From: Parabacteroides gordonii MS-1 = DSM 23371
Lineage (GTDB): Bacteria > Bacteroidota > Bacteroidia > Bacteroidales > Tannerellaceae
NCBI RefSeq assembly: GCF_000969825.1
Contig: NZ_KQ033919.1
Location: forward strand, 362,030 to 426,029
Direction of reading: 5' to 3'
DNA: 64,000 bases
Shown here piece by piece: positions 36,101 through 44,563 of the stretch. Both the position numbers and the translations under genes were made by a program. Position 1 is the stretch's first letter, and the number at the start of each line of letters is the position of its first letter. Below the pieces are notes generated by a model. It was given only the letters and a program-made list of their open reading frames with translations, ran no database searches and was not told where the DNA came from.

Positions 36101-36610
36101 AACATTCTCCAGTCTGTATATACCGTCAATATCGGTCATAGCTCCTGTTGTCGTTCCTTTTACAACCACATTTACTCCGATAAGAGGCTCTCCGTTTTGG
36201 TCTGTAACTTTACCGGATACCGATTTCTTATCCTGATTTACTGACTCTGATTGAGTTTCTTCAATTCTTTTATTCGTGAGAACGACATGGTTTTTTACAA
36301 TCTTATAAGTAATATCTGTTCCTTTGAAGATATTATCTAAAACGCTCTCTATGGAACTGTCATGAACTTTGATATCTACTTCATCGTTGATATTGACTTG
36401 TTTATTGTTATAAAAGAATTTATAATCACTTTGGTCTTCTATCGCTTTAAAAACATCGGAAATGGTACCTTTCGTGATACTTAACGAAATCATTTGGGCT
36501 GCTGCTGCAACCACATTTAATTGAAAAATAATCAGGCACAAACCTATAATCGTATATCTTTTAAGGGTGCCCAAATTAGCTCTTCCGGAGCTCCCTGAAT
36601 GATTTGCCAT
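33140..36610 (-). CDS. SusC/RagA-family transporter with STN domain
   Basis: 1156 residues. After a membrane-signal segment (IIFQLNVVAAAAQ) is an STN domain (~50-115, SITKGTISDVFKAIEDQSDYKFFYNN), the part that signals to a FecR anti-sigma factor. Then come a carboxypeptidase-like domain (VSGKVTDQNGEPLIGVNVVVKGT), TonB box region (KLDEVVIVGYGSFKK), plug and beta barrel ending GVSFKL. The FecR and sigma-factor genes lie directly upstream, so import of substrate through this receptor probably induces the operon. Confidence 0.95.
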   Translation of the reverse strand: MANHSGSSGRANLGTLKRYTIIGLCLIIFQLNVVAAAAQMISLSITKGTISDVFKAIEDQSDYKFFYNNKQVNINDEVDIKVHDSSIESVLDNIFKGTDITYKIVKNHVVLTNKRIEETQSESVNQDKKSVSGKVTDQNGEPLIGVNVVVKGTTTGAMTDIDGIYRLENVPANATVEFSYIGYVQQSVNIGNRNRLDIILSEDTQKLDEVVIVGYGSFKKRDLTGAITQVKGDEIANLPLRSAADALQGKAAGVTITASSGSPGSLGDVRIRGVGTINNNNPLYVVDGLPQDDIGWLNARDIESIEVLKDASAQAIYGARAANGVILVSTKRGDSGESYRSNIEFDMNIGFQNIPKRYDVLDAEGFMEYKNRAYTAAGKALIDDFSTPEKREQILSFLDKNGGREGTDWWKETTRKPSEAINQNYNLAFSGGLNKLRYRSSFGYMKQDGILRGSDYERLSGRLNMDSEVTKWLNLSANVNVIYESRRNLDENNSYTATVFSTISADPITPVYRDNLTDIPDFLQARIMGGYEPTNPWSRYTGVIYSNKPNTVAQVDRMAQNKWHGIATKSNISGEFKLFPFLTFKSSIALDLNRNQSDGFTPKYYLDGDEYSTYATVSRGVSNTDYWVFDNYLTYNQKFNKHSVSAMAGTSAEKKRYEYIGASKQGMVNNDPSQQIINAGTLNPGASGYVVTNSLNSYFGRIFYSFDNRYMLTTNIRWDGSSRFADGNRWGCFPSISAGWNFSEEAFMKNFDWLSQSKLRISWGEIGNQTISDGAYLNTFGNGSYYIFGNPYTTSLYGGRAQVGNPDLKWETTRQLDLGLDMAFFNGSLRASFDYFNRKTQDMLVQVPVPTSLGYPNVPWMNAGSVSNKGIELTIGYNGKIGSDFKYAIDGNISTYRNKVESLGSGANIPGKGIHLGYYTYTMTEPGMPIGYFYGYKTDGVFQTQEEIDNYKNNGQVVMPGAKPGDLKFKDLNGDGKLDDEDRTMTGNPHPDFTFGLTLSAEYKGFDISAFFQGSVGNDLLNVLKYDIYSGTGWYNAPKDILTTYWNGPGSTNKNFGIDADSRMNLEMSDWYVENGSYVRLKNLQIGYTLPSSLTRKITIDNLRVFVATQNLFTITGYSGLDPEVGEINSNPQYKGCDMGFYPQARTFMFGVSFKL

Positions 36611-36733
36611 AATTTGTAAATTTAAGATTAGTAATAAATTTTACCTTTGACGGAATGAACCGCCATTAAACAGAAAAGATATTTTTCAGTCTTATTTCAT
36701 AAGCAATTTAATTTTAAAGGTTAATACTGTGTA

Positions 36734-37612
36734 TTATTTGATTACTATAGTATCCTGTTTTATCTGGTACTGAATGCCTGTGTTTGTTTTGATCACATTC
36801 AGAATTTGGGTAAGGTCTTCACTGTTACGGAAACTTCCACTGAATTTTAATTTCTTGATCTTTTGATTGTCGTAACGAAATACTACATTATAATTCCGTT
36901 CCAACAGTTTGGTGATGTCTTGCAGATACATCATTTCAAAAGATAAATACCCGCCTCGCCACTGGGCAAATAATTTTTTATCATAAGGGGTTACTTCTAT
37001 CTTATTCCCGCTTTTATGATAAATAGCAACCTGATTGGGGGTAAGCATAACCTGTTGTTTGGTAAGTGTGGGCTGAACGGCTACTTTTCCGCTGAAGAGT
37101 GTGGTTATCAGTTGAGGGTCTTCCGCATAAGCAGATATATTGAAAGCCGTCCCGACTGCTTTTACATTAATCCCGTTGGTTTTCACGATGAATGGTGTTT
37201 CCTTATTGGGAGCAACTTCGAAATAGGCTTCTCCGTTCAGGTGGATATCACGGTTTGAATGGCCGTAATCTTCTGCATATTGAATAGTCGTGCAGGAGTT
37301 TAACCATACTTTGGTTCCATCAGGAAGTTGCAGGTAGCTTTTTTCTCCTTTCAAGGTCACTAATTTGTAGTTCCCTATTATTGCGGGTGTTTTTTGATTT
37401 ATAATATAGAAAGTGGCAAAAGATAGTCCGGCTCCAATGAAAATAGCCGCAACATACCTCATGATCTGATGAAGTGCTTTCTTTTGGGTGATAAAAAAGG
37501 ATGGCTTTCCCTTGTTCGTGTTAATGGACGATAGCAAGCGTTCCCATTCTTTATCGACTTCTACTTCATTGATCAAACTTTCTTCAATTATATTTTTTAT
37601 ATACTCCTTCAT
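36734..37612 (-). CDS. FecR-family anti-sigma factor
   Basis: 292 residues with a single membrane segment (YVAAIFIGAGLSFATFYII, ~70-90), a cytoplasmic N-terminus and a periplasmic FecR domain (LPDGTKVWLNSCTTIQYAEDYG, GEAYFEVAPNKETPFIVKT) plus a DUF4974-like C-terminal part (KLKFSGSFRNSEDLTQILNVI). It holds the sigma factor inactive until the STN domain of the SusC protein signals. It lies between the sigma-factor gene (94 bp) and susC (123 bp). Confidence 0.93.
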   Translation of the reverse strand: MKEYIKNIIEESLINEVEVDKEWERLLSSINTNKGKPSFFITQKKALHQIMRYVAAIFIGAGLSFATFYIINQKTPAIIGNYKLVTLKGEKSYLQLPDGTKVWLNSCTTIQYAEDYGHSNRDIHLNGEAYFEVAPNKETPFIVKTNGINVKAVGTAFNISAYAEDPQLITTLFSGKVAVQPTLTKQQVMLTPNQVAIYHKSGNKIEVTPYDKKLFAQWRGGYLSFEMMYLQDITKLLERNYNVVFRYDNQKIKKLKFSGSFRNSEDLTQILNVIKTNTGIQYQIKQDTIVIK

Positions 37613-37705
37613 TTTTCTATTTTACTTTTCCCTTTCTCTAAGTATGACACATTTACGGGATGGACTACTTACAAGATTGTTTTATTTTTTTATGTGATAA
37701 ATTTG

Positions 37706-38260
37706 TTAAGAAGCCAAATAATCTTTCAGCCTGTTTTTTAGAATCTTAAGTGCCCTGTAAATTTGTGTTTCTACTGTTCGTATTGAGATATCGAGCGAAT
37801 CGGCAATCTCCTGATTTCTCAATCCGTTTACACGGCTAAGTTTAAAAATGGATTTACATTGATCTGGTAATTCTTCTATCGTGTTTTCTGTTATTTGATC
37901 AATTTCAAGAACTGTTAGTTCAGAAAAAGGATTTGTATTCTCTATTATTTTATCCTTGTTTACATCAGAGTCTTTATTTTCTGTTGTATAGATCGTTTTG
38001 AGAGTACGTAAATGGTTTAAGCATTCATTCTGTACCGATTTATATAAATAAGCATTTAAAGAAGTATGAATGTCAATAGAGTCCCTTTTCTCCCAGAAAT
38101 GAAGAAAGACATTTTGCAGAAGGTCTTTAGCCTCCTCCGGATCGGATATGAATTTCCGGCAATGAATGTATAACTGGATATAAACTGAATTAAACAAAGA
38201 GTTGAAAGTGGATACATCCCCTAATTTAATCTGTGTGATTATTTGCTCATCAGATGTCAT
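37706..38260 (-). CDS. ECF-type sigma-70 factor
   Basis: 184 residues with region 2 (FNSLFNSVYIQLYIHCRKFISDPEEAKDLLQNVFLHFWEKRDS) and region 4 (LPDQCKSIFKLSRVNGLRNQEIADSLDISIRTVETQIYRALK), the normal ECF architecture. It would direct RNA polymerase to the promoter of this SusC/D locus when released by the FecR protein next to it. Three enzyme genes lie upstream in the same orientation, 90 bp away. Confidence 0.93.
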   Translation of the reverse strand: MTSDEQIITQIKLGDVSTFNSLFNSVYIQLYIHCRKFISDPEEAKDLLQNVFLHFWEKRDSIDIHTSLNAYLYKSVQNECLNHLRTLKTIYTTENKDSDVNKDKIIENTNPFSELTVLEIDQITENTIEELPDQCKSIFKLSRVNGLRNQEIADSLDISIRTVETQIYRALKILKNRLKDYLAS

Positions 38261-38350
38261 TTTCTTGTCGAATGTTTTTATTATGAAGATAGATGCACAG
38301 GCCTGGTATTATTCAGACCTATGCATACTACCTGTAAACTATAACCTATC

Positions 38351-39205
38351 TTATAAGATATCTTCAGTTACTTTATCGAAATATCTGATACATTCTTTGA
38401 TATCGGGAACTGAATTTTCCCAATTATATTCATATTCAATAGAGAACACACCTTTGAAATTCTGGGATTTTAGTTCTTTCAGCATGCCTTTTACATCTAA
38501 TATGCCAGTGCCCCAAATTACATCATGCTGTTCTTTTTCTCCCTCCTTTTTAGGGGCTATATCTTTAAAATGTAAAGAGATAAGACGTCCTTTCAGCTTT
38601 TTCAGACAATCGATCTGATTTAGATTTTCTCTTCTCCAATGACCTACGTCTGCACAGGAGCCTAAAGATGTGCTGCGTTTGGATATTGCATTCAATAGAT
38701 TTTCCGGTTTCCAGTAATCAGAAGGTTGGGGGTGATTATGGACTGAGATTTTAATATTGTACTGTTTGGAAAGTGTCTCTACTAAATCCCAATCGCCCAA
38801 TGCCGGTTCACATGTGATAAATTCCATATCCATGTCTTTTGCAAACTGGAACATCTTTTCCCAATCAGAGGATTTTTCCGCAACATAAACGCCTGTTCCT
38901 ACAATTTTTATATTTTTCGTTGCAGCCAGTTCCTTTAGTTCCTTTTGAGTCTTTTTATCCAGATTGAAATCAAATATTTTGTCTCCCCATTTGCCTCCCA
39001 GTTTATGGCCCGGATAGACTTCAATATATTTCAATCCCAGTTGCTGTGTCTTATCGAGAGCTTCAGTTAAAGTGAATAAATGAAAGCTATACGATTGCAT
39101 TCCCAGGCGCCATCCGTTCTTTTCGGCTTTGGTCTGCCCCTGTGACGAAAATGTAAACAGGCTGCAAACCAGGACTATAAAAGCCTTGAGTAGTTGTTTT
39201 GTCAT
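38351..39205 (-). CDS. Exported sugar phosphate isomerase/epimerase-like protein (TIM barrel)
   Basis: 284 residues with a signal peptide (VLVCSLFTFSSQGQ). The TIM-barrel AP-endonuclease-2 fold is seen in LGMQSYSFHLFTLTEAL, LGLKYIEVYPGHK, CEPALGD, ISVHNHP, CADVGHW and SLHFKD; these carry the metal-binding Glu/His/Asp residues of the family. Exported members in Bacteroidetes accompany Gfo/Idh/MocA oxidoreductases and DUF1080 proteins. It is third of the enzyme block, 22 bp after the oxidoreductase. A role in converting a 3-keto sugar intermediate is inferred. Confidence 0.85.
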   Translation of the reverse strand: MTKQLLKAFIVLVCSLFTFSSQGQTKAEKNGWRLGMQSYSFHLFTLTEALDKTQQLGLKYIEVYPGHKLGGKWGDKIFDFNLDKKTQKELKELAATKNIKIVGTGVYVAEKSSDWEKMFQFAKDMDMEFITCEPALGDWDLVETLSKQYNIKISVHNHPQPSDYWKPENLLNAISKRSTSLGSCADVGHWRRENLNQIDCLKKLKGRLISLHFKDIAPKKEGEKEQHDVIWGTGILDVKGMLKELKSQNFKGVFSIEYEYNWENSVPDIKECIRYFDKVTEDIL

Positions 39206-39227
39206 AACTGATTTACTGTTTTAATGA

Positions 39228-40742
39228 TTATTTGGGCATTTCTGGCAAGGAGAATCCGTTATTGTATGTATGTTTGATCCATTCATTTGCCATCTCTGCT
39301 GCATTGAATTCAGCGAAGCGGCGATCGAAACGGGGATCTCCGTCGATAACCTTGAAATCGTCTACCGTTACAATTTTTATTTTATCTGTCGGAGAGATAT
39401 TGGTAAACCTCATGTTTTCCCCATCCCATTGTAACTCCCGGTGCAATCCCTGCAGACCCGAAAGGCGAACGGCTAAAACGCCCATTACGACCATTTCATT
39501 GAAAGGCCCTGAGAACTGGAAGTTGGAAGATGCTTCTGTCCGGTTTTCCGGTGACTCCTTACAAGCCCTGATCCAGTCTTGTTCGTGTGCATTGGTAGAC
39601 CATATATCACCGTTTCCCCCTTTTATTCGGGCTATCGTTGGCTTAGGCTGATTGAAATGTTCCATATCCGAGATTGGTAATAATGTCGGATTCATACCGT
39701 AGCACCCGGTCATGATCTGCCCTTTTGTTCCGATGAAGATGATACCTCCGTTTTCGTCACCCATCATCTGGCCGTCTTTCAGCTCTTCCGGACGTGGAGG
39801 CATGAGGCCGCCATCGTACCAGTAAACTTTTACTTCCGGCATTTTGACATTCCCTTTAGAAGGACGTTCCGGAAATGTGTAAGTCACAATTTGAGCATGT
39901 GGGGGTGAATATAGGTTACTCAAGGTTGAGCTACCGATTACACTGCTCGGATATTTCAAGTCCAGTGCCCAATAAAGCGGATCCATAATATGACAGGCCA
40001 TATCACCGAGAGCCCCGGTACCGAAATCCCACCATCCGCGCCAGTTCCACGGAGTATAGACTGGATTGTACGGACGTTTTTGTGCCGGGCCGATGAATAG
40101 ATCCCAATCCAATGTCTTCGGACATTTCGGTGCATCTTTCGGTTGCATCAAACCTTGTGGCCAGATAGGGCGGTCTGTCCAGCAATGTACCTCATATACA
40201 TCACCGATGATACCAGCCTGTATCCATTCGGCAATTTGACGGCACCAATCAAAGGAATTACCCTGATTCCCCATCTGTGTAGCAACTTTGTACTTTTTAG
40301 CCAGCTTTGTCAGTAGACGTGATTCATATACGGAATGGGTCAGGGGTTTCTGTGTGTAGCAATGTTTTCCCAGTGTAATTGCATGGGCGGTAACACCTGC
40401 ATGAGTATGATCCGGTGTGGCGACCATGATTGCATCGATCGATTTCCCCATTTCATCAAACATGACGCGCCAGTCTTTAAACCGTTTGGCCTGCGGGTAA
40501 TCTTTAAATGTTTTATCGGCATATCCCCAATCCACATCGCATAAGGCAACAATATTTTCTGTATTCATATTTGCCAGGTTACGACGCCCCATACCACCAA
40601 CACCAATACCTGCAATATTCAATTTATCACTGGGTGCCGTATGTCCAAAAGACTTTCCTAATACAGAACCGGGAACGATAGTCAGACCTGCCGCCGCTAT
40701 GGCTCCTGTCTTTAAAAAGTTTCTTCTTGAAATGTTTTTCAT
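39228..40742 (-). CDS. Gfo/Idh/MocA-family oxidoreductase with Tat signal
   Basis: 504 residues. The N-terminus has a twin-arginine signal (SRRNFLKTGAIAAAGL), so the protein is exported folded with its cofactor. An NAD(P)-binding fold follows (IAGIGVGGMGRRNLANM, VALCDVDW), then VATPDHTHAGVTAHAITLGKHCYTQKPLT, where GKHCYTQKP is the usual lysine-containing motif. Periplasmic members oxidise sugar hydroxyls, often C3 of glycosides. It lies between the DUF1080 gene (37 bp) and the TIM-barrel gene (22 bp). Substrate is not determined by the sequence. Confidence 0.92.
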   Translation of the reverse strand: MKNISRRNFLKTGAIAAAGLTIVPGSVLGKSFGHTAPSDKLNIAGIGVGGMGRRNLANMNTENIVALCDVDWGYADKTFKDYPQAKRFKDWRVMFDEMGKSIDAIMVATPDHTHAGVTAHAITLGKHCYTQKPLTHSVYESRLLTKLAKKYKVATQMGNQGNSFDWCRQIAEWIQAGIIGDVYEVHCWTDRPIWPQGLMQPKDAPKCPKTLDWDLFIGPAQKRPYNPVYTPWNWRGWWDFGTGALGDMACHIMDPLYWALDLKYPSSVIGSSTLSNLYSPPHAQIVTYTFPERPSKGNVKMPEVKVYWYDGGLMPPRPEELKDGQMMGDENGGIIFIGTKGQIMTGCYGMNPTLLPISDMEHFNQPKPTIARIKGGNGDIWSTNAHEQDWIRACKESPENRTEASSNFQFSGPFNEMVVMGVLAVRLSGLQGLHRELQWDGENMRFTNISPTDKIKIVTVDDFKVIDGDPRFDRRFAEFNAAEMANEWIKHTYNNGFSLPEMPK

Positions 40743-40779
40743 AACTATTAAAAATTAAAGAAAACTATATTTGTTTTAT

Positions 40780-42066
40780 TTATAAAGTAACTAAACGAAG
40801 GTTACGCCAGAGAACCTTAATACCACCTCCATCATGTATCTGTAAAGCGATACGTCCTTGTCCGGCACCGATCTTTTCATCATTGATATTGACCATTTTC
40901 TCACCGTTCAGCCAGGTTTGTACATTCTCACCTTGTACTCTGATACGCATAGTATTCCAGTCACCATATTTTAAAATAGACTCTTTTTCGTCAGGTATCT
41001 GGATTAACCAGCCACGGCCGTAAGATTCATAAATACCTCCGGTATCGAAACCGGTGGGAGCAACTTCCACCTGCCAGCCGTTTATCTTGACATCTTCTTC
41101 GACAAAGGAGCGGATGAATATTCCTGAGTTGCCGTCAGACTCTTGTTTAAATTCAACGGTAAGGTCGAAATCATCGTAGTATTTGCGTGTAGCCAAGTAT
41201 CCATACTGCTTGTCCGGGCCACTTTCACATATTAAAAGGCTGTCTTTTACGTACCATAATTCTGTTCCGTATTTCTCCCATCCCTGAAGATCTACGCCAT
41301 TAAATAAATTAACTTCTTCTGCTTTTCGAGGTAATTCTTTGATCTTAATATTACGGAACCATGCCGGGTAACCATGATCTTGCAGGCAAATCAATCCTTT
41401 ACGGGCTAATCCGTATTCAGGTGCATGCCCCCATTTCCCGCTGTTTTTGCGGTTAAACCAGTCGTCAGACCAAGCATCAAACTCGATTGTCTTTTTACCG
41501 TTCATAAAATAGGTCACATGTCCGTTATCAAAAATGATCTTCGAGTTGTTCCATTGTCCTGCCGGGTTGATTGTGATTTTTGAGAAGTCGGGTAAATGCA
41601 TTGCATAATCAACTCCACAACGTTGCCAGTCTTCTAACGGTTCGGCGAAATTGTCATCGTCGATTAACTGATATTCCGGGCCGGTGATATAAGGAACTGC
41701 AAATTGCGGACGTTCCAGAACATGGTATAATAGCCCGCTATTTCCTCCTTTTGATATTTTCCAGTCCCACGTGATTTCGAAGTTCTCATACATTTTGTCG
41801 GTTACAATATAACCGCTGGCATCGCTACCATGACCATTTGCCTGAATAGTCCCGTCTACTACTTCCCAGGGTCCGGTAAGGGCTATGCCATTATAATCAC
41901 GCCAACCATTTAAAGTCTCGCCGTCGAACAAGAGTTGCCACCCCTCTGCCTTTTCCTGATCTGTCAGTGTATTGTGTTCCGTATTATTACAAGATGTAAA
42001 TCCGAACATAATCATAATTACCACTGATAAGTAAAGTCTGCTTGAATATTTTTCTGTAATCATCAT
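40780..42066 (-). CDS. DUF1080 (3-keto-disaccharide hydrolase) lipoprotein, two domains
   Basis: 428 residues with lipobox FTSC. Two DUF1080 domains are visible: ~38-245 (GWQLLFDGETLNGWRDYNG..., ISKGGNSGLLYHVLE) and ~250-428 (VNLFNGVDLQGWEKYG..., QESDGNSGIFIRSF, QIHDGGGIKVLWRNLRL). Proteins of this family are annotated as cleaving 3-keto-glycosides by elimination rather than hydrolysis. Being first in the operon before a Gfo/Idh/MocA oxidoreductase and a TIM-barrel protein, it completes an oxidise-then-cleave set. Whether both domains are active is unknown. Confidence 0.88.
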   Translation of the reverse strand: MMITEKYSSRLYLSVVIMIMFGFTSCNNTEHNTLTDQEKAEGWQLLFDGETLNGWRDYNGIALTGPWEVVDGTIQANGHGSDASGYIVTDKMYENFEITWDWKISKGGNSGLLYHVLERPQFAVPYITGPEYQLIDDDNFAEPLEDWQRCGVDYAMHLPDFSKITINPAGQWNNSKIIFDNGHVTYFMNGKKTIEFDAWSDDWFNRKNSGKWGHAPEYGLARKGLICLQDHGYPAWFRNIKIKELPRKAEEVNLFNGVDLQGWEKYGTELWYVKDSLLICESGPDKQYGYLATRKYYDDFDLTVEFKQESDGNSGIFIRSFVEEDVKINGWQVEVAPTGFDTGGIYESYGRGWLIQIPDEKESILKYGDWNTMRIRVQGENVQTWLNGEKMVNINDEKIGAGQGRIALQIHDGGGIKVLWRNLRLVTL

Positions 42067-42187
42067 TTAAATTTTATGATATATAACTTTACTAGAGTGA
42101 CAAGAATTGGGAGGGAGGTACTTACAATGGATTTGGTTTTTTATCTATTTTAACAAAAGGAAAGTGTAGTAATGTGGTTTAAACAAA

Positions 42188-42217
42188 AAGCCGGATCAAT
42201 TTAAATTGAACCGGCTT
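42188..42217 (-). terminator. Terminator of trmD
   Basis: AAGCCGGATCAATTT and AAATTGAACCGGCTT form a 15-bp near-palindrome with one mismatch. Read on the minus strand it is followed by CTTTTTGTTT, and lies just past the trmD stop. Confidence 0.75.
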
Positions 42218-42226
42218 CTGTAGAGT

Positions 42227-42907
42227 TTATTTATCTTTCAACAAATCAGGCCGTAACCGTGCTGTCCGTTCCTGCGATTGTTGTAACCGCCATTCTTCAA
42301 TTTTACGTTGATGGCCGGAAAGAAGGACATCCGGTACTTTCCATCCTTTATATTCGGCTGGGCGTGTATAAACCGGGGGAGCCAGCAAGTCGTCCTGGAA
42401 AGAGTCGGAGAGGGCACTCTGCTCATCGCCAATTACACCTGGGATTAATCGAACGACGGCATCCGTTATGATTGCCGCTGCTAGTTCGCCACCGGTCAGC
42501 ACATAATCGCCAACGGATATTTCTTTGGTGATCAGATGCTCCCGGACACGGTAGTCAATCCCTTTATAATGACCGCATAAGATGATCACATTGTTGAGCA
42601 TCGACATACTGTTCGCCATCGGCTGGTTGAATGTTTCCCCATCCGGAGAAGTGTAAATAACTTCGTCATAGTCGCGTTCGCTTTTTAATGCAGATATAGC
42701 CCGGTCGATCGGTTCGATCTGCATGACCATTCCGGCTTCACCGCCAAAAGGATAGTCATCCACGCGCCGCCACTTGTCGGTCGTGTAATCACGTAGATTA
42801 TGTAAATGTATTTCGGCCAGGTTTTTATCCTGTGCTCTTTTTACGATGGAACAGTTTATCATTCCATCGATCATTTCCGGCAGTACGGTTAGTATGTCAA
42901 TACGCAT
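42227..42907 (-). CDS. trmD: tRNA (guanine-37-N1)-methyltransferase
   Basis: 226 residues, the standard TrmD length. The SPOUT knot is seen in [38 protein letters not shown], which binds S-adenosylmethionine; the N-terminal [15 protein letters not shown] and [13 protein letters not shown] are also diagnostic. It methylates G37 of tRNAs to prevent frameshifting. Its promoter is back to back with that of nrfA. No rimM or rplS gene is adjacent, unlike the order in many bacteria. Confidence 0.96.
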   Translation of the reverse strand: MRIDILTVLPEMIDGMINCSIVKRAQDKNLAEIHLHNLRDYTTDKWRRVDDYPFGGEAGMVMQIEPIDRAISALKSERDYDEVIYTSPDGETFNQPMANSMSMLNNVIILCGHYKGIDYRVREHLITKEISVGDYVLTGGELAAAIITDAVVRLIPGVIGDEQSALSDSFQDDLLAPPVYTRPAEYKGWKVPDVLLSGHQRKIEEWRLQQSQERTARLRPDLLKDK

Positions 42908-42929
42908 AGAAGTTCATTTATTTATGGTA

Positions 42930-42961
42930 CAAAAATACGTCATTATTTTATAGTTATCAAA
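42930..42961 (-). promoter_or_regulatory. Promoter of trmD
   Basis: On the minus strand TTTG (42961-42958), a 20-bp spacer and TATTTTTG (42937-42930) match the Bacteroidetes consensus. The start codon follows about 20 bp downstream. Confidence 0.75.
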
Positions 42962-42967
42962 ATTCTG

Positions 42968-42997
42968 TTGGAGCTTAATTTCTTTTTACTACATTTG
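42968..42997 (+). promoter_or_regulatory. Promoter of nrfA
   Basis: TTG at 42968-42970, a 19-bp spacer and TACATTTG at 42990-42997. Only 6 bp separate its -33 box from the diverging trmD -33 box. Confidence 0.75.
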
Positions 42998-43075
42998 TAA
43001 TCTGATAAAAACAGCAGAAAAATCAATGGCTTTTGCATTTTAGAAGCAGGAGTTTGATACAAGCAATAATATATC

Positions 43076-44563
43076 ATGAAGAAAACACTTGGTGTAGGGC
43101 ATTTTACGGTGTTACTGATAGTAATTGCGATAGCCATTTTAATTGTGACTACCGGATATTCTTATGTTAACAAGGGAAAGATCACATTTATTGATGAGGT
43201 GGACAACAGAGATATAGAGGCTAGTCTCCAATCCGATGAATTGAATTTATCCAACTCCAGTGAGTATAATAGCTGGAAGAACACATCAGATACTACTTTC
43301 AAAAGTTTGTATAACGGGAACCAGGCGGAAGATATTCTGGCTATGCGACCTGCGATGGTTATTTTGTGGGCAGGCTATGGTTTTTCTAAAAGTTATTATT
43401 CTCCAAGGGGACACATGTATGCTATCGATGATCTTCATCATAGTCTGCGTACGGGTTCTCCCCGAAAGGCAAATGACGGTCCGCAACCGGCTTCCTGCTG
43501 GTCATGTAAAAGCCTGGACGTTCCCCGGTTGGTGGATGAGATCGGTTTGCAGGGGTTCTACAAAAAGAAATGGTATGATTGGGGATCAGAAGTAGTCAAT
43601 CCTGTCGGTTGTGCAGATTGTCATGATCCGGAAAGCATGGATCTGAGAGTTTCCCGTTCCTTTCTGACCGATGCTTTGAAACGGGGGAATAATCCAATAG
43701 AGAATGCCTCTAACCAAAAGATGCGTTCACTTATTTGTGCCCAGTGCCATGCAGAATATTATCTGAAAGGAGAAAATCAAGAAGTCGTTTTGCCGTGGGA
43801 TAACGGATATACGGTTGAAGAGATTGAAAACTACTATGATCAGATCGGCTTTACGGATTTTACCCATAAATTAAGCAGAGCACCCATATTGAAAGCCCAG
43901 CATCCGGATTATGAACTGGCACAGATGGGAATTCATGCCCGCAGAGGCGTTTCCTGCGGCGAGTGTCATATGCCCTATATGGAAGAAGAACTGAGAGCGT
44001 ATAATAACCATCATATACAAAGTCCGTTGGCTATGGTCGAAAAAACTTGCCAGTCTTGTCACCGTCAAAGTGCGGATGTACTTCGTCAGGATGTATATAC
44101 CCGGCAGAACAAGGTGATGGAGATACGAACCCACCTGGAAAAGGAACTGGTGAAAGCACATATCGAAGCGAAGTTTGCCTGGGATAGGGGAGCCACGGAG
44201 AAACAGATGGAGCCCGTTCTTAAGTTATTGCGGCAGGCTCAATGGCGTTGGGACTTTTGTATAGCTTCACATGGTGCCGCATTTCACGCTCCCCAGGAAG
44301 TGGAACGTATATTGGGAGACGGCCTTTATAAAACAATGCAAGCCCGGTTGGAAGTAAAGGAGGTACTGAATAAACATGGTTACAACGATGATGTTCCTCT
44401 GCCGGATATCTCAACAAAAGAGAAAGCACAGAAATACATCGGACTGGATATCCAATCGGAAATGACAGCCAAAGAAGAGTTTCTTAAAATAGTTGTACCT
44501 CAATGGATTGAGGAAGCTAAAGCCAATAAACGCTTTATAGAGGAATATAAGGTAGCGAAATAG
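43076..44563 (+). CDS. nrfA: Cytochrome c nitrite reductase, ammonia-forming
   Basis: 495 residues. Five heme sites: the catalytic CWSCK at 141-145 (lysine-ligated) and four CXXCH motifs, CADCH, CAQCH, CGECH and CQSCH. This is the NrfA pattern; the enzyme reduces nitrite to ammonium with six electrons in the periplasm. The N-terminal hydrophobic stretch (FTVLLIVIAIAILIVTTGYSY) can serve as signal or membrane anchor. The usual membrane partner gene nrfH is not adjacent: trmD diverges upstream and a kinase gene converges downstream. Its 3' end overlaps the kinase gene by 29 bp. Confidence 0.96.
   Translation: MKKTLGVGHFTVLLIVIAIAILIVTTGYSYVNKGKITFIDEVDNRDIEASLQSDELNLSNSSEYNSWKNTSDTTFKSLYNGNQAEDILAMRPAMVILWAGYGFSKSYYSPRGHMYAIDDLHHSLRTGSPRKANDGPQPASCWSCKSLDVPRLVDEIGLQGFYKKKWYDWGSEVVNPVGCADCHDPESMDLRVSRSFLTDALKRGNNPIENASNQKMRSLICAQCHAEYYLKGENQEVVLPWDNGYTVEEIENYYDQIGFTDFTHKLSRAPILKAQHPDYELAQMGIHARRGVSCGECHMPYMEEELRAYNNHHIQSPLAMVEKTCQSCHRQSADVLRQDVYTRQNKVMEIRTHLEKELVKAHIEAKFAWDRGATEKQMEPVLKLLRQAQWRWDFCIASHGAAFHAPQEVERILGDGLYKTMQARLEVKEVLNKHGYNDDVPLPDISTKEKAQKYIGLDIQSEMTAKEEFLKIVVPQWIEEAKANKRFIEEYKVAK

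Noticed and set aside
36690-36703. A further copy of the 17-bp invertible-segment repeat (GTCTTATTTCATAA)
   Set aside because: Only 14 bases match, one arm is missing, and a match of this length in A/T-rich DNA is expected by chance in a 64-kb window.
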